Positions 44,248 through 52,012 of a DNA stretch of 64,000 bases are shown in pieces (position 1 is the first letter of the stretch; every line of letters begins with the position of its first letter). The notes beneath the pieces are model-generated. The model was not told the origin of the DNA. It was given only the letters and a program-made list of their open reading frames with translations, and did not search any database. Source of the DNA: Modestobacter sp. Leaf380 (GTDB lineage Bacteria > Actinomycetota > Actinomycetes > Mycobacteriales > Geodermatophilaceae); assembly GCF_001424485.1 (NCBI RefSeq), contig NZ_LMQC01000001.1:625755-689754 (forward strand), in the 5' to 3' direction. The translations under genes and the position numbers were made by a program.

Positions 44248-45465
44248 TCAGGCCGGCGACGAGCCCAGCACGATCGCCGACCCGTCGGGCCGGGTCGTCC
44301 GCCACCGCTGCCCCGGCGGTGCCCCGTCGTCCCGCTCGACCCGGAACCCGTGGTGCACCTTCGTGTGGTGCCGCTCGCAGAGCAGGGCGGAGTTGTCCAG
44401 GCTGGTGTCGCCCTGGTCGAGGACCCACTCGGCGAGGTGGTGGACGTCGCACCAGTGGGTGGGGGCGGAGCAGCCGGCGAAGACGCAGTGCCCGTCGCGC
44501 TGCTCGACGGCCCGGCGAATGTGCGGCGGGACGACCCGCTTGGTGCGGCCGACGTCCAGGGGCAGGCCCTCGGGGCCCATCACGATCCGGGTGACGGCCG
44601 AGTCGCAGGCGACCCAGCGGGCCCGGGCCGCGGAGAGCCGGGCGCCGAAGCCGGTGGTGGAGGTGTCGTGGCCGGTCGAGGGGTCGACGAGGTCCGCCAG
44701 GTCGACGGTCACGACCACGTGCGGCTTGACCGTCCGCAGGAACGGCAGGGACCCGGCGGCGAGGGTGTTGTCGGCCCACTGCACCAGCGCGTCGCCCTGC
44801 TGCTGCGCCCGGTTGCGGGTGTCGCCCTGCGGCCGGTCGGCCTGGACCATCGACTCGATCACCGCGGCGACCTTCTCCGGGCCGACCGCGTCCAGGTCGA
44901 AGCGGCCCGAGCCGCTGCCGTCGTCGTGCCTGGTGATCGTCAGCCGGCGTCGCTCGGTGGGGTCGGGCTCGGGGCCGTCGGGGTCCAGGGCGTGACGGAA
45001 GGCCTGCACCGCCGTCCCCAGCTTCGCGTGCGGCAGCGTGCGGGCGACCTCGGTCCACGCCTCGTCGAAGGCGTGCAGGTCGACGCCCTGCTCCTCGGCT
45101 GCGGCGATGTCGCAGGGCCGGAGGGCGGCCGCGACGACGCCGACCTGGGCGGCGGTGACCGCACCCTCGGCGAAGGCGGACTCGAACCGCGGCAGGTGCT
45201 CCAGCACCCGGCCGGCCCGCACGACAGCCGCCGCTGCACCGGGTGGGAAGTGGTGGTGGCCGCGCAGTACCGACTGCATGGTCCGCAGCCCGTCGTGCTC
45301 GGCGGCACCGACGACGTCGGCGTGCCGCACGGTGCGCACCAGCTCGGCCTGCAGCCGGTTGATGGTCCGCGCGAGCTCCGAGGTGCTGTCGAGCAGCTGA
45401 CCGTCGCGCAGCGCGTGCAGGTCGTCCGCGGCGAGCGCCACGACAGCCGACCGGAGCTCGCTCAC
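44248..45465 (-). CDS. DUF222/13E12-repeat family HNH endonuclease
   Basis: 405 aa. N-terminal DUF222 helical region (about 1-300) and C-terminal HNH nuclease: DGHCVFAGCSAPTHWCDVHH, then LLCERHHTKVHHG, with zinc cysteines and catalytic histidines intact. GTG at 45465 has GGAGG 4 nt upstream. A perfect actinobacterial LexA box and good promoter lie just upstream. 13E12 genes are LexA-controlled in M. tuberculosis and often repeat in genomes; mobility of this one is not shown by flanking repeats. Confidence 0.92.
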   Translation of the reverse strand: MSELRSAVVALAADDLHALRDGQLLDSTSELARTINRLQAELVRTVRHADVVGAAEHDGLRTMQSVLRGHHHFPPGAAAAVVRAGRVLEHLPRFESAFAEGAVTAAQVGVVAAALRPCDIAAAEEQGVDLHAFDEAWTEVARTLPHAKLGTAVQAFRHALDPDGPEPDPTERRRLTITRHDDGSGSGRFDLDAVGPEKVAAVIESMVQADRPQGDTRNRAQQQGDALVQWADNTLAAGSLPFLRTVKPHVVVTVDLADLVDPSTGHDTSTTGFGARLSAARARWVACDSAVTRIVMGPEGLPLDVGRTKRVVPPHIRRAVEQRDGHCVFAGCSAPTHWCDVHHLAEWVLDQGDTSLDNSALLCERHHTKVHHGFRVERDDGAPPGQRWRTTRPDGSAIVLGSSPA

Positions 45466-45480
45466 CACACCTCCACGGAC

Positions 45481-45525
45481 TCGAACACGTGTTCGAAGTG
45501 TAACCGTCCGAGGCGCGATGATCAA
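45481..45525 (-). promoter_or_regulatory. LexA (SOS) box and promoter of the HNH gene
   Basis: Perfect SOS box TCGAAC-ACGT-GTTCGA at 45481-45496. The promoter is -35 TTGATC (45525-45520), 17-bp spacer, -10 TACACT (45502-45497); the box starts right after the -10 and covers the start point, the ideal position for repression. Confidence 0.88.
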
Positions 45526-45594
45526 GTCGAAAGCGCAGCTCAGGGGCACGTCGGGGTCGTGAGCGAGGATGACCTCCCCCGAGAAGGAGACCCA

Positions 45595-46098
45595 GTGATC
45601 CTCCCCAGCGTCCGCGACCCACGCCTGGTCACCGTCCGCCGCGGCGGAACCCTCACCGACGCCGACCACCACCTGCTCGCCCTGTGGGCCGCGACCTGCG
45701 CCGAGCACGTGCTGCCGCTGTTCACCGCCGCCGTCCCCGGCGACGACCGCCCGCGCGCGGCGATCGAGCACGTCCGGGCCTGGACCCGTGGCGAGGTGTC
45801 GATGACGGCGTCCCGCGCGGCCGGCGGGCACGCCATGGGCGCCGCCCGCGAGCTGCGCGGCGCGCCCCGGCACGCCGCCTACGCCGCCGGGCAGGCCGGC
45901 GCCGTCGCGCACGTCGCCGAGCACGACCTGGGGGCCGCGGCCTACGCGATCAAGGCCGTCCGCGCCGCCGAGGACGACGACGCCGGGCGGCGGGAGTGCC
46001 GCTGGCAGCACGATCAGCTGCCGGACGCCGTCCGGGACCTGGTGCTGGAGGACCAGGCCCGCCGCAACGAGCTGTGCTGGTCGGTCTTCGAGGCCTGA
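45595..46098 (+). CDS. Imm-5-like putative immunity protein
   Basis: 167 aa. The pattern DHHLLALWAATCAEHVLPLF, DDRPRAAIEHVRAWTRGE, and repeated Ala-rich helices AAGQAGAVAHVAEHDLGAAAYA match the Imm-5-like family of polymorphic-toxin neighbours, although no toxin gene is adjacent. GTG at 45595 has AAGGAG 5 nt upstream; another in-frame GTG at 45559 lacks one. May act as an orphan stress or DNA-associated protein. Confidence 0.75.
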   Translation: MILPSVRDPRLVTVRRGGTLTDADHHLLALWAATCAEHVLPLFTAAVPGDDRPRAAIEHVRAWTRGEVSMTASRAAGGHAMGAARELRGAPRHAAYAAGQAGAVAHVAEHDLGAAAYAIKAVRAAEDDDAGRRECRWQHDQLPDAVRDLVLEDQARRNELCWSVFEA

Positions 46099-46104
46099 TC
46101 CCGG

Positions 46105-46179
46105 TACCCTGGCCCACGGTGCGCCGGGAAGTCTGGTCGGCAACTCCTCAGTCGACCCCGCACCCTGGAGCCACCCCTG
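46105..46179 (+). promoter_or_regulatory. nhaA promoter and structured leader RNA
   Basis: A -10 TACCCT (46105-46110) predicts a start at about 46117. The RNA would then open with GGTGCG (46118-46123) pairing with CGCACC (46159-46164), enclosing a second stem GGTCG/CGACC (46135-46139 with 46153-46157) and a GCCGGGAAG internal segment. Cation-sensing leader RNAs are known upstream of nhaA in other bacteria (nhaA-I/II, Li+/Na+). Membership is not proven here. Confidence 0.55.
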
Positions 46180-47529
46180 ATGTCGAGCCCATCCCGCCTG
46201 TTCGCCCGCGGCACCTACGGCGAGGCCACCCGCATCGCCGCACTGCTCCGCAAGGAGACCGTCGGCGGCGTCCTGCTGATCCTCGGCGCGGTCATCGCCC
46301 TGGTCTGGGCCAACACCCCCTGGTCGGCGGCCTACGAGACGCTGCGCGACACCCGCGTCGGGCCGGCCTCGCTGCACCTGGACCTGACCCTGGGCACCTG
46401 GGCCGCCGACGGCCTGCTGGCGGTCTTCTTCTTCGTGGCCGGGCTGGAGCTCAAGCGCGAGTTCGTCGCCGGCGACCTGCGCGACCCACGCAAGGCCGCC
46501 CTGCCCGTCGCGGCCGCCGTCGGCGGCATCGCGGTCCCCGCCGTGATCTACACCGTCATCAACCTGGGCAGCGAGGACGGACTCACCGGCTGGGCCATCC
46601 CCACCGCCACCGACATCGCCTTCGCCCTCGCCGTCCTCGCGGTCATCAGCACCCACCTGCCGGCCGCGCTGCGCACGTTCCTGCTGACCCTGGCGATCGT
46701 CGACGACCTGCTGGCCATCACGATCATCGCGGTCTTCTACACCTCGTCCCTGGCGTTCGGCCCGCTCGCGCTGGCTCTCGTCCCGCTGGCGCTGTTCGGG
46801 TTCCTGGTGCAGAAGCGGGTCCGGCACTGGTGGCTGCTGCTGCCCCTCGCCGTCGCCACCTGGGTGCTCGTCCACGAGTCCGGCGTGCACGCCACGGTCG
46901 CCGCGGTCCTGCTCGCCTTCACGGTGCCGGTGGTCCGCCAGGCCCCCGGGGAGGGCCCCGGCCTCGCCGAGCACTTCGAGCACCGCATCCGGCCGATCTC
47001 GGCCGGCATCGCCGTCCCCGTGTTCGCGTTCTTCTCCGCCGGCGTCACCGTCGGCGGGCTGTCCGGGCTGGGCGCCTCGCTCACCGACACCGTGGCCATC
47101 GGCATCGTCGTGGGCCTGGTCGCCGGCAAGGCCATCGGCATCACCGGCGCCACCTGGCTGGTCAGCCGGTTCACCAAGGCCGAGCTGGACACCGACCTGC
47201 GCTGGCCCGACGTGATGGGCCTGTCCCTGCTGGCCGGCATCGGCTTCACCGTCTCGCTCCTGATCGGCGAGCTGGCCTTCGGCGCCGGCTCGTTGCGCGA
47301 CGAGCACGTCAAGGTCGGCGTCCTCACCGGCACGCTGATCGCCGCGCTGCTGGCCACCGCCGTGCTCAAGCCGCGGGACCGGGTCTACCGCCGCCTCGCC
47401 GAGGCCGAGGCCCGGGACGACGACGGCGACGGCATCCCCGACGTCTACCAGCGGGAGGGCCTCAGACCTCCGCGGGAGACCGTCGACGAGGCCTCCGAGC
47501 GACGCCGGAACCCCTCCGCCGAGAGCTGA
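46180..47529 (+). CDS. nhaA: Na+/H+ antiporter NhaA
   Basis: 449 aa, about 11-12 membrane helices. Family motifs [11 protein letters not shown] and the ion-binding Asp pair in [13 protein letters not shown] are intact, as is [14 protein letters not shown]. Exports Na+ (or Li+) in exchange for protons. ATG at 46180 after a structured 60-nt leader. The cytosolic tail holds [12 protein letters not shown], a thrombospondin-type calcium-binding-like loop, unusual for the family's minimal form. Confidence 0.95.
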   Translation: MSSPSRLFARGTYGEATRIAALLRKETVGGVLLILGAVIALVWANTPWSAAYETLRDTRVGPASLHLDLTLGTWAADGLLAVFFFVAGLELKREFVAGDLRDPRKAALPVAAAVGGIAVPAVIYTVINLGSEDGLTGWAIPTATDIAFALAVLAVISTHLPAALRTFLLTLAIVDDLLAITIIAVFYTSSLAFGPLALALVPLALFGFLVQKRVRHWWLLLPLAVATWVLVHESGVHATVAAVLLAFTVPVVRQAPGEGPGLAEHFEHRIRPISAGIAVPVFAFFSAGVTVGGLSGLGASLTDTVAIGIVVGLVAGKAIGITGATWLVSRFTKAELDTDLRWPDVMGLSLLAGIGFTVSLLIGELAFGAGSLRDEHVKVGVLTGTLIAALLATAVLKPRDRVYRRLAEAEARDDDGDGIPDVYQREGLRPPRETVDEASERRRNPSAES

Positions 47530-47538
47530 AGAAGGGTG

Positions 47539-47568
47539 TTGCGCGGTCGGGAAAACCGGTCGTACCGT
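47539..47568 (+). promoter_or_regulatory. Promoter of the small 47.6-kb unit
   Basis: TTGCGC (47539-47544), 18-bp spacer, TACCGT (47563-47568), only 10 nt after the nhaA stop. Predicted transcript start is near 47576. Confidence 0.6.
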
Positions 47569-47579
47569 GGTGTCACACG

Positions 47580-47640
47580 AGAGAGGAGGTGGTCCGAACA
47601 ATTGATGTCGTTCAGGACGCGTGAGGTGGCTGTCCGCTAG
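47580..47640 (+). CDS. Possible 11-residue peptide gene with ultra-long SD
   Basis: ATG at 47605 to TAG at 47640 encodes MSFRTREVAVR. Upstream, AGAGAGGAGGTGGTCC (47580-47595) can pair along 16 nt (14 Watson-Crick, 2 G-U) with the usual actinobacterial 16S 3' end. The spacing to ATG is long (14 nt from AGGAGGT). A second tiny frame (GTG 47589 to TGA 47624) overlaps. Coding status is open; it may instead be a small regulatory RNA. Coordinates here include the SD. Confidence 0.4.
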
Positions 47641-47664
47641 CCGCCGTCCAGATGGGCCGCCCGC

Positions 47665-47689
47665 TCAGCACCGGATCAACCCGGTCTGA
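47665..47689 (+). terminator. Hairpin ending the small unit
   Basis: TCAG-ACCGG stem (9 bp, one bulged C) around ATCAAC. With the promoter at 47539 it defines a transcript of about 115 nt. The remaining 47690-47900 shows no gene. Confidence 0.5.
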
Positions 47690-47900
47690 CGCGTGTGGCA
47701 TCGCCCGTCCGCCGATGGCGGCGAGCGAGAACCGGACAGTCACCCGACCCCCGGGCCGCCGACCCAGTCCAGTCGGCCCGCGCGCAGCTCCCCCGCCCAC
47801 CAGCAGGGTCCAGCGCCGCGGAGCAGCCCGGGGGTTGTCCGTTCTCCGGAGGACCTGCGCACGACCCGCGGGAGACCCGCGAGGTCCCTAAGCTCGGCCC

Positions 47901-48614
47901 GTGCAGTTCGCCGGCCGGGAGCCCGAACCCGACGTCACCGTCGGTGCGTGGATCGCCGGGGCCGTCCGCCCCGGCGCCGGGCTCGCCGCCCTGATGCCGC
48001 CGGTCTTCCCGGCCACCGCCCGGGTGCTGCACCCCGCCGCCCGGTACGTCGGGGACGACGACGTCGACGTCCGCTGGGCCGACGTCGCCGCGGCCAACGG
48101 CACCACCGCGCACCCGCAGATGACGTGGGGCGCGATCACCGGCTCCCTCGACTTCTACGAGGAGGCCGACCAGAGCCCGCTGTGGGAGGGCGCCCCCGCC
48201 CGTGGCCACCTGACCGAGCAGGTCGCCGAGGTCCTGGTCGACGTCCTCGCCCGACACACCGGCACCCCCGGGGACTGCTGGTTCGGCGTCTGGGACGCCC
48301 ATCCCGGGCTGCACGCCCACCAGGCCCGGCTGACCGTCGGGCCCCGGTCCTACTGGCTGGTCCACGGCCCGGTGACCCTGGCCTGCCAGAACATGGCCCC
48401 CGAGCCGCTGGACCAGAGCGCCAACCTGTGGTGGCCGGCCGACCGGGCCTGGTGCGTGCTCACCGACGTCGAGCTGGTCAGCACCTACGTCGGCGGCTCG
48501 ACCGCCTGCATCGCCGAGCTGCTCGCCGACCCCCGGCTGGAGTGCCTGCCGGCCACCGCCGACCAACCGGTCGGGGACGACGCCGACACGGTCAACCCGC
48601 CGCCGGACTCCTGA
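47901..48614 (+). CDS. Conserved hypothetical protein
   Basis: 237 aa, soluble, Trp-rich, acidic (LDFYEEADQSPLWEGAPARG, SANLWWPADRAWCVLTDVELVSTYVGGS). Resembles uncharacterised actinobacterial proteins seen without fixed neighbours. GTG at 47901 with TAAGCT 6 nt upstream, leaderless. The 3' end overlaps the convergent gene by 23 bp. Confidence 0.72.
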   Translation: MQFAGREPEPDVTVGAWIAGAVRPGAGLAALMPPVFPATARVLHPAARYVGDDDVDVRWADVAAANGTTAHPQMTWGAITGSLDFYEEADQSPLWEGAPARGHLTEQVAEVLVDVLARHTGTPGDCWFGVWDAHPGLHAHQARLTVGPRSYWLVHGPVTLACQNMAPEPLDQSANLWWPADRAWCVLTDVELVSTYVGGSTACIAELLADPRLECLPATADQPVGDDADTVNPPPDS

Positions 48615-49224
48615 ACCGCTGCGCGGCCACGACGCCGGCGGGCAGGTCGGCCTCCAGCGGGCCGAGCACGTCGGCCAGCTGCTGCACGGTCAGCTCCGGA
48701 CCGGCCGCGCCCAGCGCCGCCACCGCCGGCCACGGGGCACGCCACTCGCCCAGGCCCTGGTCGTCGGCGACGCCCTCGGCGTAGGTGTCGACCAGGCCGT
48801 ACAGCGTCTCGGCGTCGACCGGCAGGCCGACCCGGGTCGAGCCGTCCACCAGGTCCGAGGGCACCCGCGACCAGGCCGTACCGTCCCAGCCGAGGACGAA
48901 GGACACCTCGACGGCGGGGTCCAGGGCGCGCAGCGGCTCCGACCACCAGTCCGGGGCGTCGGTCAGCAGCTCCCCCGTCGGCTCGCCGTCGGGACGGCGG
49001 GACAACCGGGTGACCGCCTCCCGGTCCCAGCCCAGCAGCACCGCCCGGTCCGGGGCCAGCAGCACGACCTCGGCCCAGTTGCCGCCGCCGTCGTCCAGGC
49101 GCCAGCGGTCCCCGCGGGCCGATGCCGTCTGCGGGAAGCCCAGCGCGGTCACCACCGCGGCCGCGGCCGCCCAGCGGTCCCGCAGCAGGTCCAACGACGG
49201 CAGGTCCACGACGGTCAGCTCCAC
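48592..49224 (-). CDS. Hypothetical protein
   Basis: 210 aa soluble protein, Trp/Asp-rich (DRWRLDDGGGNWAEVVLLAPDR, DAPDWWSEPL, WRAPWPAVAAL). No recognised domain; pattern resembles SMI1/KNR4-like immunity folds only loosely. GTG at 49224 with TACAGT 8 nt upstream. Divergent from the next gene with 28 bp between starts. Confidence 0.65.
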   Translation of the reverse strand: MELTVVDLPSLDLLRDRWAAAAAVVTALGFPQTASARGDRWRLDDGGGNWAEVVLLAPDRAVLLGWDREAVTRLSRRPDGEPTGELLTDAPDWWSEPLRALDPAVEVSFVLGWDGTAWSRVPSDLVDGSTRVGLPVDAETLYGLVDTYAEGVADDQGLGEWRAPWPAVAALGAAGPELTVQQLADVLGPLEADLPAGVVAAQRFRSPAAG

Positions 49225-49252
49225 GTCAGCAGACTGTAGGACCATCGTGGGC

Positions 49253-49627
49253 ATGCACCCCGCCACCGTGGAGACCCGGCTGACCACCGTCCTGGGCGGC
49301 TGGGCCGCGGCCTCCGTCGTCGCCGGCGCGGCATTGTCGCTGTCGCCGCGGACCCGTGGCTTCGGCCGGCAGACCGCGGCCTGGGGTGCGGTCGACGGGG
49401 TCATCGCCGGCGTCGGCGCCCACAACCGCCGCCGTCGCGGGCCCACCGATCCGGGTCGGCTGCGCCGGGTGCTGCTGGTCAACGCCGGGCTGGACGTGGG
49501 CTACCTGGCCCTGGGCGCCGCACTGCTGCGCACCGACCGCTGGCGGGGCGACGGCGCGGCGGTCGTCGTCCAGGGGGCGTTCCTGCTCGCCCTGGACTCG
49601 ACCGCCGCAGCCGCCCTCAGGCCGTGA
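49253..49627 (+). CDS. Small membrane protein (DUF6992-like)
   Basis: 124 aa, four hydrophobic helices. GWAAASVVAGAALSLSPRTR and GFGRQTAAWGAVDGVIAGVG recall DUF6992-type proteins; the basic loop HNRRRRGPTDPGRLRRV sits between helices 2 and 3. ATG at 49253 (GTG 49247 possible). Ends 3 bp before the convergent DUF885 gene. Confidence 0.68.
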   Translation: MHPATVETRLTTVLGGWAAASVVAGAALSLSPRTRGFGRQTAAWGAVDGVIAGVGAHNRRRRGPTDPGRLRRVLLVNAGLDVGYLALGAALLRTDRWRGDGAAVVVQGAFLLALDSTAAAALRP

Positions 49628-49630
49628 GCC

Positions 49631-51310
49631 TCACAGCCGGCTGAGCTCGTCGGCCAGGTCGTCCAGGCCCAGGCTGCCCTGGGACAGCGCGGCCATGTGC
49701 CAGGCCTTGAGGTCGAAGGCGTCCCCGTGTGCGGCCTGCGCGGCCGCCCGGCCCTGCAGCCAGGCACGCTCCCCCAGCTTGTAGCTGATCGCCTGCCCGG
49801 GCATGCCCAGGTAGCGGACCAGCTCGCTGTCCAGGAAGTCGGTGTCCCGGCCGCAGTACTCGCCGAAGAACGCCCGGGCCAGCTCGGGGGTCCACCGCTG
49901 CCCGCGGTGCTCGGCCAGCGCCCCGTCGGCGTCGGCGGGGATCGGCAGCTCCAGGTGCATGCCGATGTCCACGACGACCCGGACGGCGCGCATCTGCTGG
50001 GCGTCCAGGTAGCCCAGCCGGGCGCCGGGGTCGGTGAGGAAGCCCAGCTCGTCCATCAGCCGCTCGGCGTAGAGCGCCCAGCCCTCGACGTTGGCCCCCA
50101 CCGACCCCAGCGAGGTCTGGTAGGTCGACAGGTCCCCGCTCACGTAGGCCCACTGGGCCAGCTGCAGGTGGTGGCCCGGGACGCCCTCGTGGTACCAGGT
50201 GGACACCAGGTCCCACAGCGGGAAGCGGTCCTTGCCCAGCGTGGGCAGCCAGGTCCGGCCTGGGCGGGAGAAGTCCTGCGCGGGGCGGGTGTAGTACGGC
50301 GCGGCCGCGCTGCCGGGCGGGGCGATCATGGCCTCGACCCGGCGGATCGGCTCGGCCAGCTCGAAGTGCGTGCCGTCCAGGGCCTCGATGGCGTCGTCCA
50401 TCATCTGCTGCAGCCGCAGCCGGACCTGCTCGACGCCCTCGACGGCGGGCCCGTTCTCCCCCAGCCAGCGCATCGCCTGCATCGGGGTGGCCCCGGGCAG
50501 CACCTGCTCGGCGGCGGCGCGCTGCTCCTCGCGGATGCGCAGGTGCTCGGCCCAGCCCCAGGCGTAGGCGTCCTCGAGCCCCGTGCCGTGGCCCAGGTCC
50601 GTGCCGTTCCAGGACCGGGCGAAGCGGGCGTACCGGTCCCGGCCCACGGCGTCCGGGGTGCCCTGTGCCTGGCGCAGGTAGGTGTCGCGGAGGAAGTCGC
50701 GCACCTGGGCGACGGCGTCGTCCGCCGCAGCGGCCGCGGCGTCCAGCTCGGTGCGCAGCTCCGCGGGGCCGGCCGCGACGACGCCGGCGTAGTACGGCCC
50801 GGCCAGCCACTCGTCCAGCTGCCCGATCACGGTCTCCACCTGGCGCGGGGCGGCGAAGAGCCCGCGGGCCGCACCCTCGGTCAGCGAGGCCAGGTACCCG
50901 CGGTGCGCCTCGGGCACCCGGGCGAGCCGCCGTCCCAGCACACCCCAGTCCTCCACTGTCGCGGTCGGCATCATCGTGAAGGCCTGCCGCACCTGGTGGA
51001 CCGGGGAGAACAGGTTGGAGACCTCGCGCAGGCCCTCGCCGGCCTCGTGCAGGTCCAGCGCGGCACCCAGCCGCTCGCGCAGCAGCCGGGCGCAGCGCGC
51101 CTCGACCGGGTCCTCCGCCAGCGCCGGGTCCTGCTCGAGCGCCCGGTCCAGGTCGGCCAGGGTGTCCCGCTGCAGCTGTGCCTCGGCGGCCAGGCCGGCC
51201 GGGGACAGGTCGGGCAGTCCGTCGACGGCCTGCCCGAGGCCGGTGGCCACGATCGGGTTGAGCTCGCAGACGGCGGCGACGTGGGCATCGGCGATCTGGC
51301 GCGGGGTCAT
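49631..51310 (-). CDS. DUF885 family metallopeptidase-like protein
   Basis: 559 aa, soluble. The catalytic-type motif YHEGVPGHHLQ (HExxPGHH) near residue 375 and later EGWALYAERLMDELG give the gluzincin-like zinc ligands and glutamate of the DUF885 family, probable peptidases. ATG at 51310 with GGAGAGG 5 nt upstream, overlapping the nitrobindin gene stop by 4 bp. No signal peptide, so cytosolic. Confidence 0.88.
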   Translation of the reverse strand: MTPRQIADAHVAAVCELNPIVATGLGQAVDGLPDLSPAGLAAEAQLQRDTLADLDRALEQDPALAEDPVEARCARLLRERLGAALDLHEAGEGLREVSNLFSPVHQVRQAFTMMPTATVEDWGVLGRRLARVPEAHRGYLASLTEGAARGLFAAPRQVETVIGQLDEWLAGPYYAGVVAAGPAELRTELDAAAAAADDAVAQVRDFLRDTYLRQAQGTPDAVGRDRYARFARSWNGTDLGHGTGLEDAYAWGWAEHLRIREEQRAAAEQVLPGATPMQAMRWLGENGPAVEGVEQVRLRLQQMMDDAIEALDGTHFELAEPIRRVEAMIAPPGSAAAPYYTRPAQDFSRPGRTWLPTLGKDRFPLWDLVSTWYHEGVPGHHLQLAQWAYVSGDLSTYQTSLGSVGANVEGWALYAERLMDELGFLTDPGARLGYLDAQQMRAVRVVVDIGMHLELPIPADADGALAEHRGQRWTPELARAFFGEYCGRDTDFLDSELVRYLGMPGQAISYKLGERAWLQGRAAAQAAHGDAFDLKAWHMAALSQGSLGLDDLADELSRL

Positions 51311-51879
51311 CGGATCCTCTCCAGGCGGGCGGACATCACCGGGCGGAGCTGGCCGTCGGCACCGGCGTGGTCCACGGCGTACATCAGCGCACCCTCGACG
51401 ATCCCGTAGAGCCGGGCCGCCTTGGTGACGTCGGGGTGGTCGGGGGTGCGGGCCAGCACGTCGGTGGCCAGCTCCCAGCTGGTGGTGCTGCGGGCGGTGC
51501 CGACGAGGATCTCGACCAGGCCCTCCGGGTGGGCGACGAGGAGCTCGACCTCGTCCTCCCCGCGCGGCCGCCAGAAACCGGACTCCCGGACGTCGGGGCC
51601 GGCGACCGTGCCGTCCTCGGCGATCCGCCAGGTCCGGGACTCGTAGGACAGGAAGTCCCGCCCGTCGTGGGCGAACCGCACCCACTGCCCGAACCGGTGG
51701 TCCCCGGCGGACCCGGCGGCCTGCCCCTCCCCGTGCCACTCGCCCAGCAGCGGCAGCACCGAGAGCAGCTCGTGCGCCACCTCCGGCCCGGTCCGGACGT
51801 CGGTGGTCTCCTCCACCGGCAGCTCGGTGCGGCCGGCGACCGGCTGCTCGGGCAGCCCGGCGGGCGTCGGGTTCGTCAC
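51307..51879 (-). CDS. Nitrobindin/FABP-like haem-binding protein
   Basis: 190 aa beta-barrel. LLGEWHGEGQ is the conserved N-terminal barrel motif of nitrobindins (usually GxWxGxG), and the barrel ends with RLYGIVEGALMYAVDHA; the C-terminal histidine that binds haem may be in AVDHAG. Nitrobindins scavenge peroxynitrite or NO. GTG overlaps the preceding small gene by 4 bp. Confidence 0.85.
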   Translation of the reverse strand: MTNPTPAGLPEQPVAGRTELPVEETTDVRTGPEVAHELLSVLPLLGEWHGEGQAAGSAGDHRFGQWVRFAHDGRDFLSYESRTWRIAEDGTVAGPDVRESGFWRPRGEDEVELLVAHPEGLVEILVGTARSTTSWELATDVLARTPDHPDVTKAARLYGIVEGALMYAVDHAGADGQLRPVMSARLERIR

Positions 51880-51989
51880 CGGACACCCCCGCTGCGCTCG
51901 CGACGTGTCAGCCGCACGGCCCCGGCGGCGCACCACAGCGCGGCGAGGACGGCGAGGGCGACGAGGACCCAGGCAGTGAGCAGACCCAT
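51876..51989 (-). CDS. 37-residue single-helix membrane protein
   Basis: ATG 51989 to TGA 51876: MGLLTAWVLVALAVLAALW, then CAAGAVRLTRRERSGGVR. One transmembrane helix and a basic cytosolic end. The GTGA overlap with the nitrobindin start and the composition support a real gene that heads this operon. Too short for most gene finders; no known family. Confidence 0.6.
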   Translation of the reverse strand: MGLLTAWVLVALAVLAALWCAAGAVRLTRRERSGGVR

Positions 51990-52012
51990 GCCCGCCACGG
52001 TAGCGAGCGGGT

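Noticed and set aside
44248-45465. 13E12 HNH gene as an intron-encoded or insertion-sequence gene
   Set aside because: No flanking direct or inverted repeats, no reverse transcriptase or transposase, and it has its own SOS promoter.
45595-46098. Polymorphic-toxin locus around the Imm-5-like gene
   Set aside because: No toxin, secretion or WXG100-type gene nearby; the neighbours are nhaA and an HNH nuclease of a different family.
44248-47601. Open frame extending the HNH gene far upstream
   Set aside because: The extension is antisense to nhaA and the Imm-5-like gene; GGAGG, LexA box and promoter fix the start at 45465.
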